64,000 bases of DNA, from assembly GCF_030272615.1 (NCBI RefSeq), contig NC_081407.1:151363048-151427047 (forward strand), in the 5' to 3' direction. A program made the translations under genes and the position numbers. Numbering within the stretch: the first letter of the stretch is position 1; each line of letters begins with the position of its first letter. Below, piece after piece: positions 30,045 to 42,064 of the stretch. The DNA is from Cryptomeria japonica. Lineage: Eukaryota > Streptophyta > Pinopsida > Cupressales > Cupressaceae. The notes below the pieces were generated by a model. It did no database searches, was not told where the DNA came from, and was given only the letters and a program-made list of their open reading frames with translations.

Positions 30045-31447
30045 AAACTCCCATGTGTTATTCTTTTCAATCTAATCTAATTTTTCTTCCATGGCTCTCA
30101 TCCAATTTTCATTTTTACAAGCTTCAACAACATCTTTAGGTTCAACTTTGGAAATCAAACATACCTCTTCATCAGCTAACCTTCTTCTAGTCATCACACC
30201 TTTATTCTTATCACCAGTAATCTGATTTTCAGAATGATTCAATCTTACATACCTCAGATTCTTTTGATTGTTTTGATTTTTAGGTTCCTGCACTTCTTCA
30301 TCGATAGCAGCAACATTTGGGTGAACTATCTCTATCAGATCATTCTACTTAGGTTCTTCAGTTTGAATAGGGGCTAAAACAATATGTTGACCATCATCAT
30401 ATCCACATGCTCTGATCGCTTTCCCAAGGTTCTCATCCACCTTCACATTTGTACTTTATGCTATCTTTGTCAGTCTCTTATATTAGCACCGGTAGACTTT
30501 GCTCTTTGTTGAATATCCTAAAAAAATCCCTTCATCACTTCTAGCATCAAACTTTCCTATATCTTCATCTCTCTTGATATAACATTTGCTACCAAATACT
30601 CTGAAATATCTCACAGTAGGAACATAACCAAACTATAGCTCATAAGGAGTCTTATTGGTATCACCTTTAATATGAACTCTGTTGAATGTGTAAACAATAG
30701 TGCTAATAGCTTCTTTCTAGTAGATCTTCAGAACATTCCCTTCAATCAGCATAGTCCTTGAGCATCCAAGACAGTTTTGTTCTTCCTTTCAACAAATCCA
30801 TTCTGTTGAGGGGTTCTAGGAGCAGATAATTGTCTTCTAATTTCATGCTTCTCATAGAATGAATTGAACTCACTGGAACATAATTCTCCACCTCTATCAG
30901 ATCTCAGACACTTCACCTTCAGTCTAGACTCAATCTCAACATTAGCTTTGAATATCTTGAACTTGTCCAATGCTTCTGATTTCTCCTTCAAAAAGACAAC
31001 CCACGTCATCCTAGAATAATCATCAATTAGCAACATAAAATATCTATCACTCTACACACTTCTAACATTTGTAGGTCCACACAAGTCAGTATGCACAAGA
31101 TCTAGAAATCCATCAGATGTATATTGTTTGGTCTTGAAAGAAATCCTTGTTTTCTTACCCAACTAACATTTTTTACATATCGGATTAGCAGGCTTAACAA
31201 TCTTAGGCAAATCTCTAACAACTTGTGTAGAATAGATCTTAATCATTGAATCAAAGTTCACATGACACATTGTCCTATGCCACAACCAACTCTTATCAAT
31301 CTGAGCAATCAAACAACTTTTCTCACCAACATTCAAATGAAAATTGTTACCTTCAATCTTAATTCTAGATGCAATCTCTATACCGAAGGCATTTAGCATC
31401 TTGCGTTTTCCATTCTTGAAGTGTAGAACATAACCTTTATCAACCAT
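30045..31447 (-). pseudogene. Copia-2 pre-integrase, integrase and linker
   Basis: At 31447-31163 lies the pre-integrase region ending in L-W-H-R-T-M-C-H-V-N and C-K-K-C. Integrase core fragments at 31036-30746 include D-D-Y-S-R-M-T-W, R-S-D-R-G-G-E-L and T-P-Q-Q-N-G-F-V-E-R-K-N, giving the D-D-E set. The linker 30745-30072 is broken, ending in a short open stretch before reverse transcriptase. Several stops fall at former Gln or Arg codons. Confidence 0.8.
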
Positions 31448-31471
31448 CTATCCAACACTCAAAAAATTATG

Positions 31472-32815
31472 CTACAAACCTTCAACATACATGACATTAT
31501 CAATATTGTTCTTACCATCAAAAGAAATAGAACCTCTCCCACGGATCACACAGTCTTTGTCATCTCCAAATATAACTATTCCACCATCATATTTTTCCAT
31601 ACTCACAAATTTTCTTTTATCATCAGTCATATGATGTGAACAACAAATGTCAATCACCCATTCATCTTTCTCTTCAACTTTAGCAACTAAAGCTTTCTCC
31701 TCAACAATACAACTTGTGGAATCAATAGGTACAAGTCCATCTTCCTTAATGGCAAGGAATACAACTTCATCTCCTTCTGATTCTTCATCTGTAATACCTT
31801 CATCAGTAGCATAATAATAGTTCTTCTAATTCCTATACTTCTGGTTAGGCTTGTAAGGCTTGTCATACTTCTTATGCTTCTCATGCTTCTCATATCTATC
31901 ATTCCTATCATGCTTGACAAACTTATTGTGCTTGTCATACTTAGCCATTCTCTTTGGGAATCTAGAAGCACAATGTCCTATCTTATTATAGGAGAAACAT
32001 TTCAAAGGCAATTTTCTAGCATACTTACCAGATCCTTTAGGCAATCTCTGGGTAATCAATGCTTCAATCTCATCCATCTCTTTTTCTTGCTCTTCCATCT
32101 CTCTTCTCTCTATTTCATATCTAGATATTATGAACTCATCGGGATCATACTTATGCTTTCTGGATACAGATGTTGATGCTATAAATGCAATCTCAAACTT
32201 TCCATTTGAATCTCCAAACTCACTCAGCTCAAAAGCAAAAATCTTTCCAACCAGTATATCTCTTGTCACTGTAGTCACATTCTAGATTTCATCAATAGCA
32301 ACAACCTTATGCTTATAAGGAGGTAAAGATCTCAGTACCTTAGCAACTATTTCATCTTCTTCAAGAGTTTCACTGGCACATTTGATACCTAGGACCAGAT
32401 CATTCACCTTAGCCATGAAAGAGTGTATATTCTTATCATATCCCATCTTCAATGTCTCATACTTTCCTTTCAAACTCTGTAACTTAGCAACTTTCACTTG
32501 TTTATCACCTTCATACAAAATTTCAAGCTTTTTCCAGATCTCATGTGTGGTCTAAAGTCCCATTACATTTATCATTTCAGAATCAGTCTGGAAACTAAGC
32601 AATGCTTCCTTCTCTCTAATATTATGTTCAGCTTCCTTGATCTCATCAGCAGTAACCGGTCCATTCGAAGGAGTAAAATAGGCATTCTTTGTAATCTTCC
32701 AATAATCCTATCCAAGACATTTCAAGTGCACTTCCATTTGGTTCTTCCATATAGCATAGTTAGTTCCATCAAACCTCATACTATCCTTCTTAAAGATAAC
32801 ACCTTGAGTTGTCAT
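31472..32815 (-). pseudogene. Copia-2 gag, nucleocapsid and protease
   Basis: Gag begins at the ATG at 32815 (M-T-T-Q-G-V-I-F) and shows F-D-G-T-N-Y-A-I-W-K. It is broken by stops at about 32695, 32553 and 32282. The zinc knuckle near 32000 has lost two cysteines (C-F-S-Y-N-K-I-G-H-C-A-S-R-F). It is followed by a Lys/His-rich stretch (31830-31950). The protease motif at 31657 reads V-I-D-I-C-C-S-H-H-M, so the usual D-S-G is D-I-C. Confidence 0.8.
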
Positions 32816-32871
32816 CCCAGATCTCCTCAAGCGGTTAAGCTTCTACCGGAGGATCTAGCTCTGATGCCAAT

Positions 32872-33061
32872 TGCTAGCAACAAAGAGGAGGATGACTGAG
32901 AGGGGGGGTAAATCAGTCTTCACCAGATCTACAAACTTAATCACAAATACAGATATGATAAACTACAGTAATAAAAAAGATAAGCAAATTGAAAGCACAA
33001 CACACAACACCAAGATTTTGACATGGAAAACCCAATTAAGGGAAAAACCACAGTGGGAACC
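32872..33061 (-). repeat. 5' LTR of Copia-2, left part
   Basis: It matches 26220-26420 of the other LTR: tgctagcaacaaagaggagga, then ...gataagcaaattgaaagcac, up to gtgggaacc, where Copia-3 is inserted. The LTR resumes at 39987. Confidence 0.9.
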
Positions 33062-34193
33062 TGTTGGCCATTTGGTGGAATTGATTATATGTTGCATCGA
33101 TGTTTTGTCATTGATGCCAACACTAGCTATTTGGATTCTGTACCGACACCCTTCTGGTCTCGATAGGTCGAGTGGTTTCTGGTTGATTTGCATCTGGCAT
33201 GATCCGGTAGGCTCCGGTATGATTTGGTTATGGAATTGGCTTCTAGTTCCAGCGAGGGTTTCACCGACAGAGCTCTTGATGAAGATCTTTGATTAATTGC
33301 ATAAGTGGTGTTGGTGCAGCTTCTGGTGGAGTTTCAAGATGTTGTTGGTGATCATGTTTGAGACTTGGCGGATGGAGATCATTGTTGTAGTGTGTGGACC
33401 TATACTAGGTCCCGGTTGATCTAGGTTATGGATCGACTTTAATGTAACATGTGGATTGGACCTCTCGATGTGTTTCCGGGATATCTTATGTGTTTGATAA
33501 TATTTGTTTGGTGTAAGGCCAACATGGTTTGTAATTATGTAATTGGTTAATTATCTGGTGATCGACCTGATTGTTTATGGTTGAGGGTTTGTATATATAG
33601 ATGTAAGATCTCATTATAGATCACATGGTATAGATCACATGGTTATGGGAAAGGAATGTAATGTGCGAATAATGTAATATCATTCAGGCAGAGGATTTGG
33701 TCGATCATTGGAGATCAAATTGGGTTTATGTAAGAGGATTTAGTCCTTCGGTATTGAGCTTAAAACTATACTTAGGCATAGGAGATGCTATCTTTTGCAA
33801 TTCAACACTTCTCTAGATTGTTTTTTGGATTTCTATGTAGTCAGTGAGGCTCCTTTTGTGATGATCAGTGCACTCTAGGCTGTTGGCCTTCCTACAAGTG
33901 CAAGCCCCTCAATTGTAATTCACATACTTACTGTAAAAGTATTATCTTACTATGGATAGGCTTCCCACCGTGGTTTTTCCCTTTACCTAGTTTTTCACGT
34001 ATAATGCTTGGTGTCATGTGGATGGTATTTATTATGTGATTATTGTTTATGCTTAATTGGTTTAACTGCTATTCTGGTATAAATGTTTTGGGTTCTAGTA
34101 TTAAAGTTTTAATTGCTAATGGTTATGGTAATCTGTGACAACTGATTCACCCCCCCCTCTCAATTGTCTTTCAGTTATTTGAACTATCTAACA
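33062..34193 (+). repeat. 5' LTR of Copia-3 (1,132 bp)
   Basis: It starts tgttggccatttggtgg and ends gaactatctaaca, with TG...CA ends. It is followed by at-tggtatcagagc, the tRNA-Met primer site. Confidence 0.9.
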
Positions 34194-34251
34194 ATTGGTA
34201 TCAGAGCTTTGGTCTGCTCTGTAGAAAGCTTAACCGCTTGAGGAAGATCCT

Positions 34252-35137
34252 GTGGTGACTAACAGTTCATGTTCATCTAGTTCATCTACAACTATCTTTC
34301 GGAGAGATATTCCTAGGCTTGATGGAACAAATTACACAGTATGGAAGATTCAGATGGAGACTCATCTGAGATGTCTTGGCAAGGAAGTTTGGGAGATCAC
34401 ATAAAATAGTGTCACACCTTATAATCTGGCATCTAGCAATCCTCCTCTGACAAACCTGGATAAGGAGCTTGAGAATGATTGTAGAGAAAGAGAAGCTCTC
34501 TTCTGTGCACTTTCTGACCAACAAATAATGGGATTAATCGACAAATCATCTGGAAAGGCTATATGGGATAAGTTGGAGACTCTTAATGAAGGTTACCCTA
34601 TAGTGAAGATTGCTAAACTTGATGGTTACCGGGTGAGATATGAAAAACTGAAGATGAAAGGATTGCTGCATTCATGGAAAGGGTAAATGAGATTTTTATG
34701 GGAATTCAATGTTGTGGTGGAACTTTGAGCGAAGATGAAATTATTTCAAAAGTTCTGAAAGCCCTACCACTGGCTTACAAAATGAAGGCTACTGCTATTA
34801 ATGAATTAAAATCAATGGCTAATACATCTATCAACAAAGATACCTTGGTTGGGAAACTATCTGCTTTTGAGCTTGAAGAATTTGGACCTTCTAGAGCTGT
34901 GAAGACTGAACCTTCTTTTCATGCATCTACATCTACAACTGGTAAGCAAGATTGTAAATATTTATATGCAAAGGAGTTGGAAGATATGATGAGAGAAGAT
35001 GATGAGTTTGAGAAACTTGAAGCACTATTTTCTAGAAGAGTACCTAAAGGACCGGTAGGAAGTAAGTATGAAGGAAAAACACCTTTTAAATGTTTTGCAT
35101 GTAATAAGATTGGTCATTCTGCATCTAGATGTCCTTA
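34252..35137 (+). pseudogene. Copia-3 gag
   Basis: The likely start codon is changed to GTG (34252). The sequence shows L-D-G-T-N-Y-T-V-W-K-I-Q-M and W-E-I-T, then a stop, and one frameshift near 34660. The best open part (34674-35138) ends with an intact CCHC knuckle C-F-A-C-N-K-I-G-H-S-A-S-R-C. A stop follows directly at 35138. Confidence 0.8.
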
Positions 35138-35138
35138 A

Positions 35139-36812
35139 AGGAATTCAAGATTTGAAGAAAGAGTTAAAAGATCTTTTAAGACTAACCCTAGATATCAGAA
35201 CAAGTATAAGTACAGGAAAAATAGAGACAAATCATGCTACATAGTGGATGAGGAAGGCATTACTGATTTTGATGATGAACCGACAAAAGACTCTGCTAGT
35301 GGTTCCGACAATGGAAAGGAATGGGTGTTCCTGGCTATCAAGGAAGATGTTTTGACACTGGAAGAGAATGTACATAAAGAGAAGGCACTTGCTGCTAAAA
35401 TTGAAGACAAGGATGAATGGGTAATTGACAGTGGTTGTTCACATCATATGACTGGAGATAAAGGGAAGTTTCTATCTTTGGAAGAATTTGATGGCGGTCT
35501 AGTTAGATTTGGAGATGACAAAGCATGTATGATTAAAGGAAAAGGAACTATATCATTGGATGGTAAGAACAATACCGACAATGTTTATTATGTTGAAGGT
35601 TTAAGCCATAATCTTTTGAGTGTAGGACAATTGGTGGATAAGGGATTTCAATTATAGTTCAAGGATGGAAAATGCAAAATCATTAACAGATCTAGCTTGG
35701 AGATTGCAACCAGTACATAGACTAAAGGTAATATATTTCATTTAAACTCCAGTGAGAAGACATATTTGATTACACAGATTGATGAGAGTTGGCTATGGCA
35801 TAAAAGGTCGTGTCATGTGAATTTTGATTACATTGTGAAGATTAGTTCAATTAAGGCAGTTAGGGATATACCTAAGATTATGACGCCTTATAATTCGACA
35901 TGTAAAGAATGTTAATTGGGTAAATAGGTCAGAACCTCTTTTAGGAGTATACAAGATAAATCAAATGATGTTCTTGATCTTATTCATATTGATTTGTGTG
36001 ACCCTGCTAGAGTTAAAAGTTTTCAAGGTGAAAGATATTTCATGCAAATAATTGATGTTTATTCTAGAATTATATGGGTTACTTTTCTTAAGGAAAAATC
36101 TGAGGCATTTGAAAAGTTTAAAAAATTTAAGGCTAAGGTGGAAACTGAGACAGGATTGAAGATTAAATGTTTGAGGTCAGATCATGGTGGAGAATTCACA
36201 TCTGGTGAGTTTAATAACTTTTGTGAGAAGCATGGTATAAGAAGATAATTTTCTACTCTCCGGACACCTCAGTAGAATGGAGTTGTGGAAAGGAAGAATA
36301 AAACTATCTTGGATGCTGCTAGAACAATGATGATGGAAGCTAGTCTACCTCATATCTACTGGAGAGAAGCAGTGAGCACATCAATTTATACATTCAACAT
36401 AGTACATATCAAATGAGAAACCGATAAGACACCTTATGAATTATGGTTTGGCAATACACCTATAGTTAAGTATTTTAGAATTTTTGGTAGTAAATGTTAT
36501 ATCAGGAGAGATGATATCATTGGAAAATTTGATCCTAGATGTGATGAAGACATATTTCTTGGTTATTCTAATGAAAGAAAGGCATGTAGATGTTATAATA
36601 AGAGATTGCAGAGAATTGTGGAGAGTGCTAATGTCAAAGTAGATGAGCTAAAAATAAGTCAAGTCAGAGTTTATAAGAAGGAACTGATAGTGGAAATGAT
36701 TATATCTGAACCGGTAGCACCTTTACCAGAACAAAGTGTTGAACTAGTTACTCCGGCAGTATCAGAAAATTGTACAGTAATTGAAGATTGGGGAAGAGGA
36801 ACAAAGAGTTAG
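35139..36812 (+). pseudogene. Copia-3 protease and integrase
   Basis: The protease motif W-V-I-D-S-G-C-S-H-H-M at about 35420 is intact. The pre-integrase has L-W-H-K-R-S-C-H-V-N, and the zinc region ends in C-K-E-C-stop. The integrase core has D-L-C-D-P, R-S-D-H-G-G-E-F and V-V-E-R-K-N. Stops occur at 35656, 35718, 35913, 35925, 36246, 36273 and 36414; most replace Gln-type codons (for example T-P-Q-stop-N-G), a C-to-T pattern. A linker follows to 36812. Confidence 0.8.
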
Positions 36813-36827
36813 AGGACTCCTAGCCAT

Positions 36828-38468
36828 GTGAGATTGAATCATTTAGAAGATCAGATTATTGGGGATAAGAGCAATGGAGTAATGACAATAAGAAGATTGT
36901 CAACTAATGAGGTATGTTTAATTTCACAAGTTCAACTGGTATCAGTAATTGAGGCATGTAAAGATGAATATTGGTTGAAAGCTATGGAAGAAGAATTAGA
37001 TCAGATTGAGAAAAATAACACATGGACTTTGGTTCCCTGGCCTAAAAATAAGAATTTTATTGGAATTAAATGGGTTTTTAGGAATAAATTGAATGAGGAT
37101 GGTCAAGTTATAAGGAATAAGGTTAGATTGGTTTGTAAAGGATATTCTCAAAAGGAAGGAATTGATTATGGAGAGACTTTTGCACTTGTAGCTAGGATTG
37201 AAACTGTAAGATTATTTCTTGCCTATGCTACTTATAAAAACTACAAGGTTTATCAGATGGATGTTAAATGTGCATTTTTGAATGAGGATCTTGATGAGGA
37301 AGTTTATATTGAGCAACTTGATGGTTTTTCACTATCAGATGATACAGACATGGTTTGTAGGTTAAGGAAAACTTTATATGGATTAAAACAAGCACCCAAA
37401 GCTTGGTATGCAAGGTTGGATAAATATCTTTCGAAGCTTGGTTTTACTAAGGGTAGTGTTGATAGTAATTTATATTACAAAATTACTGATGATGATATAT
37501 TGATTATTGAAGTATTTGTTGATGACATTATTTTTAGAGATAAAGATAATTTATGCATAGAGTTTTCTAAGAATATGGAGAAAGAGATTGAGATGTCTAT
37601 GATTGGTGAGATGAAATTTTTCTTAGGTTTGCAGATTACTCAGACTGACAAAGATAATTTTATTTGTCAAACTAAGTATGCTAAGGAATTGTTGAAGAAA
37701 TTTGGTATGGGAGATTCTAAACCGGTAAGTACTCCTATGGTTACCAGTGAGAAATTGACAAGAAAAGATGTTTCTGCACAGATAAATCCTACAAGATACA
37801 AATCTATGATTGGAGGTTTGATTTATTTGACTCAGACTAGGCTTGACATTATGAATGTTGTTTGTATTGTTTCAAGATTTTAGAGTGATCCTAGAGAAAA
37901 TCATTAGATTGCAGTGAAAATGATTTTTAGATACTTGCAAGATACATCAAAATATGGTTTGTGCCACCCTAAGGATGATAACTTTACTTTACGTGCATAT
38001 ACATATGCTGATTGGGCTGGAGATGTTGATGACCAGAAAAGTATTTATGGTGGAGCTTTCTTCCTTGGAAAGAAGTTGGTTTTATGGATCAACAAGAAAC
38101 AGTCATGTACTTCTTTATCTACTGTTGAAGCTGAGTATGTTGTTGCTGCTACTAACTATACACAACTTTTATGGATGAAACAAATGTTGAAAGATATAAA
38201 GGTGGATTGCGATGCACCGGTAGTTATTCACTATGATAACTCTATTGCTATTGATATATCAAAGAATCGGATATTCCATTCTAAGACAAAGCACATATCT
38301 ATCAAGTATAATTTTTTGAAGGAAAAGGTGGAAGCATATGAAGTTAGATTGGTTTATGTGAATACTAAAGAGAAGATTGCATATATTTTCACTAAACCTT
38401 TTCCCAAGGAATTGTTTGAGTACCTGAGAGACAAATTGGGAGTTTCTGCCCCTCTGATAGAGACTTGA
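36828..38468 (+). pseudogene. Copia-3 reverse transcriptase and RNase H
   Basis: Reverse transcriptase is open for 351 codons (36828-37883): I-K-W-V-F-R-N-K, Q-M-D-V-K-C-A-F-L-N, L-Y-G-L-K-Q-A-P-K-A-W-Y, and catalytic F-V-D-D at about 37518. After a stop, RNase H (37914-38468) has Y-T-Y-A-D-W-A-G-D-V-D-D, V-E-A-E-Y-V-V-A-A, H-Y-D-N-S and I-F-T-K-P, ending at TGA. The first RNase H acid (usually T-D-A-D-W) reads T-Y-A-D-W. Confidence 0.88.
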
Positions 38469-38859
38469 TTGATGTGGTTTGACATCAGTCTAGTATGCAC
38501 TATCAGAGATAGTATTCATTTCGACACTGATGTGGGGATGCTACTGCTCAGGGGGAGTAGTCAGCTTTGTGATTCATTGGTTTATGTTTTTGCTTTGATA
38601 TTTTTGTCAGATTTATGACATTGATATCAAAGGGGGAGAGATATTGATGTGAAAAAGAAAAAGTAGAGGGGAGAGATATTGATAGGGAGAAACTCAAAGC
38701 TTTACAGAGATATTATTCATAGGGGGAGTTTGGTCTTTATTTCGGAGCTGTATGCAGGAGATTGGTGGTTGTTTTCCATTGGGGGAGACTTGTTTGGCAT
38801 TTCTTGGTACTTAGATGTTTTTCACATCTAGTGTTGCCATCAATGCCAAAGGGGGAGAT
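38469..38859 (+). other. Copia-3 3' UTR with repeated polypurine tracts
   Basis: Six G-rich purine tracts occur in 310 bases: agggggagtag (about 38552), aaagggggagagat (38629), gaggggagagat (38667), tagggggag (38720), tgggggagact (38781) and the tract abutting the LTR, aaagggggaga (38848-38858). Only the last is placed to prime plus-strand synthesis. Confidence 0.75.
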
Positions 38860-39981
38860 TGTTGGCCATTTGGTGGAATTGATTGTGTTGCATTAATGTT
38901 TTTTCATTGATGCCAACACTAGCTATTTGGATGTTTTATCGACACCCTTCTGGTCCTGGTAGGTTGAGTGGTTTCTGGTTGATTTGGATCTAGTAGGCTC
39001 CGATATGATTTGGTTATGGAATTGGCTTCTGGTTCTGGCGAGGGTTTCACCGGCAGAGCTCTTGATGAATATCTTTGATGAATTGCATAAGTGGTGTTGG
39101 CGCAGCTTTTGGTGGAGTTTCAGGATGTTGTTGGTGATCATGTTCGAGACTTGGTAGATGGAGATAATTGTTGTAGTGTGTGGACCTATACTAGGTCCCG
39201 ATTGATCTAGGTTATAGATCGACATTAATGTAATGTGTGGATTTGACCTCTCGATGTGTTTCTGAGATATCTTATGTGTTGGATATTATTTGTTTGGTCT
39301 AAGGCCAACATGGTTTGCAATTATGCAATTGGTTTATTATCTAGTGGCTGACCTGATTGTTTATGGTCGAGGGTTTGTATATATAGATGTAAGATCTCAT
39401 TGTAGATCATATTGTAGAGATCATATGGTTATGGGAAATGAATGTAATGTGCAAATAATGTAATATCATTCAGGTAGAGGATTTGGTCGACCATTGGAGA
39501 TTGAATTGGGTTTATGTAAGAGGATTTAGTCCTCTAGTATTGAGCTTAACTAGAACTATACTCAGGCATAGGAGATGCTATCTTTTGCAGTTCAACACTT
39601 CTCCGAATTGTAGTCTTGATTTCTATGTAGTCAGTGAGGCTCCTTTTGTGATGAGCAGTGTGCTCTAGGTTGTTGGCCTTCTTGCAAGTGCAGGCCCCTC
39701 AATTGTAATTCACATACTTACTACAGAAGTATTATCTGACTGTGGGTAGGCTTCCCACCATGGTTTTTCCCTTTACCAGGTTTTCCACGTATAAATCTTG
39801 GTGTTATGTGGATGGTATTTATTCCGTGAGTATTGTTTATGCTTAATTGGTTTAACTGCTATTCTGGTATAAATGTTTTGGGTTCCGGTATTAAATTTTT
39901 AATTTATAATGGTTTCGGTAATCTGTGACAACTGATTCACCCCCCTCTCAATTGTCTTCTAGTTTTTTGAACTGTCTAACA
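38860..39981 (+). repeat. 3' LTR of Copia-3 (1,122 bp)
   Basis: It starts tgttggccatttggtgg, ends gaactgtctaaca, and is followed by taacc. Ten bases shorter than the 5' LTR. Confidence 0.9.
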
Positions 39982-39986
39982 TAACC

Positions 39987-41021
39987 TACCCACATTTAGA
40001 TGATACTCTGTAGTAGTATGTGAAAATATTACAATGGGGAATGCACATGCATTCAGGCACACTTCCTAGAGCTTAATGCTCAAAAGATATTGGCCTAGAA
40101 TGATACAACCCCTAGGGAAATCTCACTGACTTGCAATAAGATTCAGACTACAATCCAGAAGGAATGAATTGAAAGAATAGCATCTCCAAATGCCTGATAA
40201 TAGTTCTGGTTAAGAAAAAATTGTCTACCCTGCAACACCAATCTCTCCTCAATCACAATGTTGAAGGATGACTCACTCGATCATACATACACAACTCTCT
40301 GATAATGCAGACACAACCTTTATACCAAAGTTACATGAATATATCACCTATATATACAAGTCATCAACCTTGACAACAAGGTCGGCTAAACCCTCAACTC
40401 AAATATACAAAATTACACCACACGATATGAAGATCGATAACCAGACCAATATAATGATTTACATGACATAACATGGACCTAATTCAAATTCCCAAATTCT
40501 CAACACCACATAAAATCACACTAGGATCAAGTGCAACACACTACAACACCAGGAAAATCGCATAACATGCAAATCATCACCGGTTCATAGAAACCATCAA
40601 AAACTTGCACAACGATCAATGTGGATCATTAGAACAAATAGGAGATGACTAGGAAACACTAGCAAGCACATTAGAAACATCAAAAACAACTACACCAACA
40701 CCACTTATCAAATATTCATTTGTCAATGTCTGAAACTCAAGAACACAACTAATTAGCAACTGTCACGAAGAAATATAACTTGCGGAGCACCAAATCACGA
40801 TCCATCTGAAAATAATATACACAAGACCATTTCAATCAACATCCCAAAATCTTAGCACAATATTTGATCACACCGGAATATACCAGAGGAAATATTGAAC
40901 TCTGCAAAACCGAATTATAAGATCTTCCCAAGCAACAATCATCGAAGCAGATCATAGGAATATGTTGACATCAATGACAACAACATATCCTAGTACAAGA
41001 AATGACCAACAATATCCAACA
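39987..41021 (-). repeat. 5' LTR of Copia-2, right part
   Basis: It resumes at tacccaca and matches the other LTR through gatgatactctgtagtagtatg, the ggtcggctaaaccctc segment and the end atatccaaca, followed by duplication AAGGT. It lacks the solo LTR seen in the partner: here gctcaaaagatattgg is continuous. Confidence 0.88.
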
Positions 41022-41026
41022 AAGGT

Positions 41027-42064
41027 TAAAAAGAAAGCTAAGACTTTGTCTAGAGTCAAGGTGAATAAGTCAAAGAACAAGTATGTTGAACTTGCAGTAC
41101 CTCCTCCAAATACAAACATTAACAAAATCCAACCCTACAAATTTTGTCATTAATATAATTGGATTAGTCAAGCAAACCCATGAAGGAACCATCGAGGATA
41201 CTCTGACATCTTTTGATAATGTTATGGAAAGGTATAATGAAAAAAAGATCAAAAAAGATAAGCTTAAGAAACAAGTGGAACAACTCACCATTGTGTTGAT
41301 TAAGATAACAAAGTCTTTAGAGTTAATCGAGCCCGTGACATCGTCAATTGATGAGAAAGTCATCAAACAAGCTGAGCAAGTCACTTAACATGGAAGATCA
41401 GTGGGTGAATGGATGGACATGATTTTGAGTCAAGGATGCATCTTCTATGCTCTGCAGTTATATCGGTTAACATTTTGGAGAGTATTAAGTCTAAGGTAGA
41501 TATAACATTGAATCTACTCTCATAGGAATTGGAGACATGGGAGAAAGACTTCAACTCTTGGTTGAAGATAGATTATTTTTAGTTAGATGTTTTGATTGAT
41601 AATGGAGTACTTTCTTCAAGAGACGTGTATATTGAACAAAGAGAAGCATTGGAACATCAAATGAACACTCTGTAAGTGTTCATCAAGGACATGTGAAAGG
41701 CACAAAAATAATGGAATTACAAAGGAAAGGAAATCATTAAAAAAGGTATCAAATCTTTCTTGTACATTCCTCAAGATGAAAGTTAGAAGCCTCAAGCAAT
41801 GAAGATGTTATCATCAAAGAATTCAACTTGCTAATTGGAGAAGAGGTTGATAAAGAAGTTTTCTCAATATCTTCAATTGACAAATTGATAGATACTCAAG
41901 TTAATATGGATAACTTAGCCTCTCTTTTGAAAAAGCACAAGAGATATTATGTTGGCCTTGGAGATTCTATCACTCAAGTAAAAGTTGTCACAATTCATAC
42001 TCAAGGATCTGATGAAGAACAAATGAAGATTTCTTTGCAAAAGTTTGAAGAATTCATGAAATGA
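41027..42064 (+). pseudogene. Right part of the split ORF: lysine-rich, coiled-coil-like
   Basis: After the insertion site the frame reads K-K-K-A-K-T-L-S-R-V-K, then A-V-P-P-P-N-T-N. Other frames carry a charged helical stretch (41180-41388: D-N-V-M-E-R-Y-N-E-K-K, K-K-Q-V-E-Q-L), G-R-S-V-G-E-W-M-D-M-I-L near 41398, and a C-terminal piece (41828-42064) with H-T-Q-G-S-D-E-E-Q-M-K. Frameshifts and stops separate these. The basic, coiled-coil composition could be a retroelement structural or accessory protein; no family is recognised. Confidence 0.4.

Larger units (their letters stand above)
33062..39981 (+). mobile_element. Copia-3, plus strand, nested in the Copia-2 LTR
   Basis: It is 6,920 bp with LTRs 33062-34193 and 38860-39981. 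The flanking duplication is GAACC (33057-33061) and TAACC (39982-39986), one mismatch. The original target gtgggaacctaccc is intact in the other Copia-2 LTR at 26400-26425. The primer-binding site (tggtatcagagc) is at about 34196-34207. LTRs differ at roughly one position in ten to twelve by eye over the first 290 bases, so it is old. Order: gag, protease, integrase, reverse transcriptase, RNase H. Confidence 0.93.
26220..41021 (-). mobile_element. Copia-2, minus strand, with two nested insertions
   Basis: It is bounded by an exact 5-bp duplication AAGGT (26215-26219 and 41022-41026). The minus-strand 3' LTR is 26220-28306. The 5' LTR is 32872-33061 plus 39987-41021, cut by Copia-3. The interior from 32871 to 28307 carries gag, protease, integrase, reverse transcriptase and RNase H in Copia order, with many stops. 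The primer-binding site (tggcatcagagc on the minus strand) lies at about 32859-32870. The two LTRs differ in length by about 860 bp, mostly explained by the solo LTR at 26519-27340. Confidence 0.9.
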
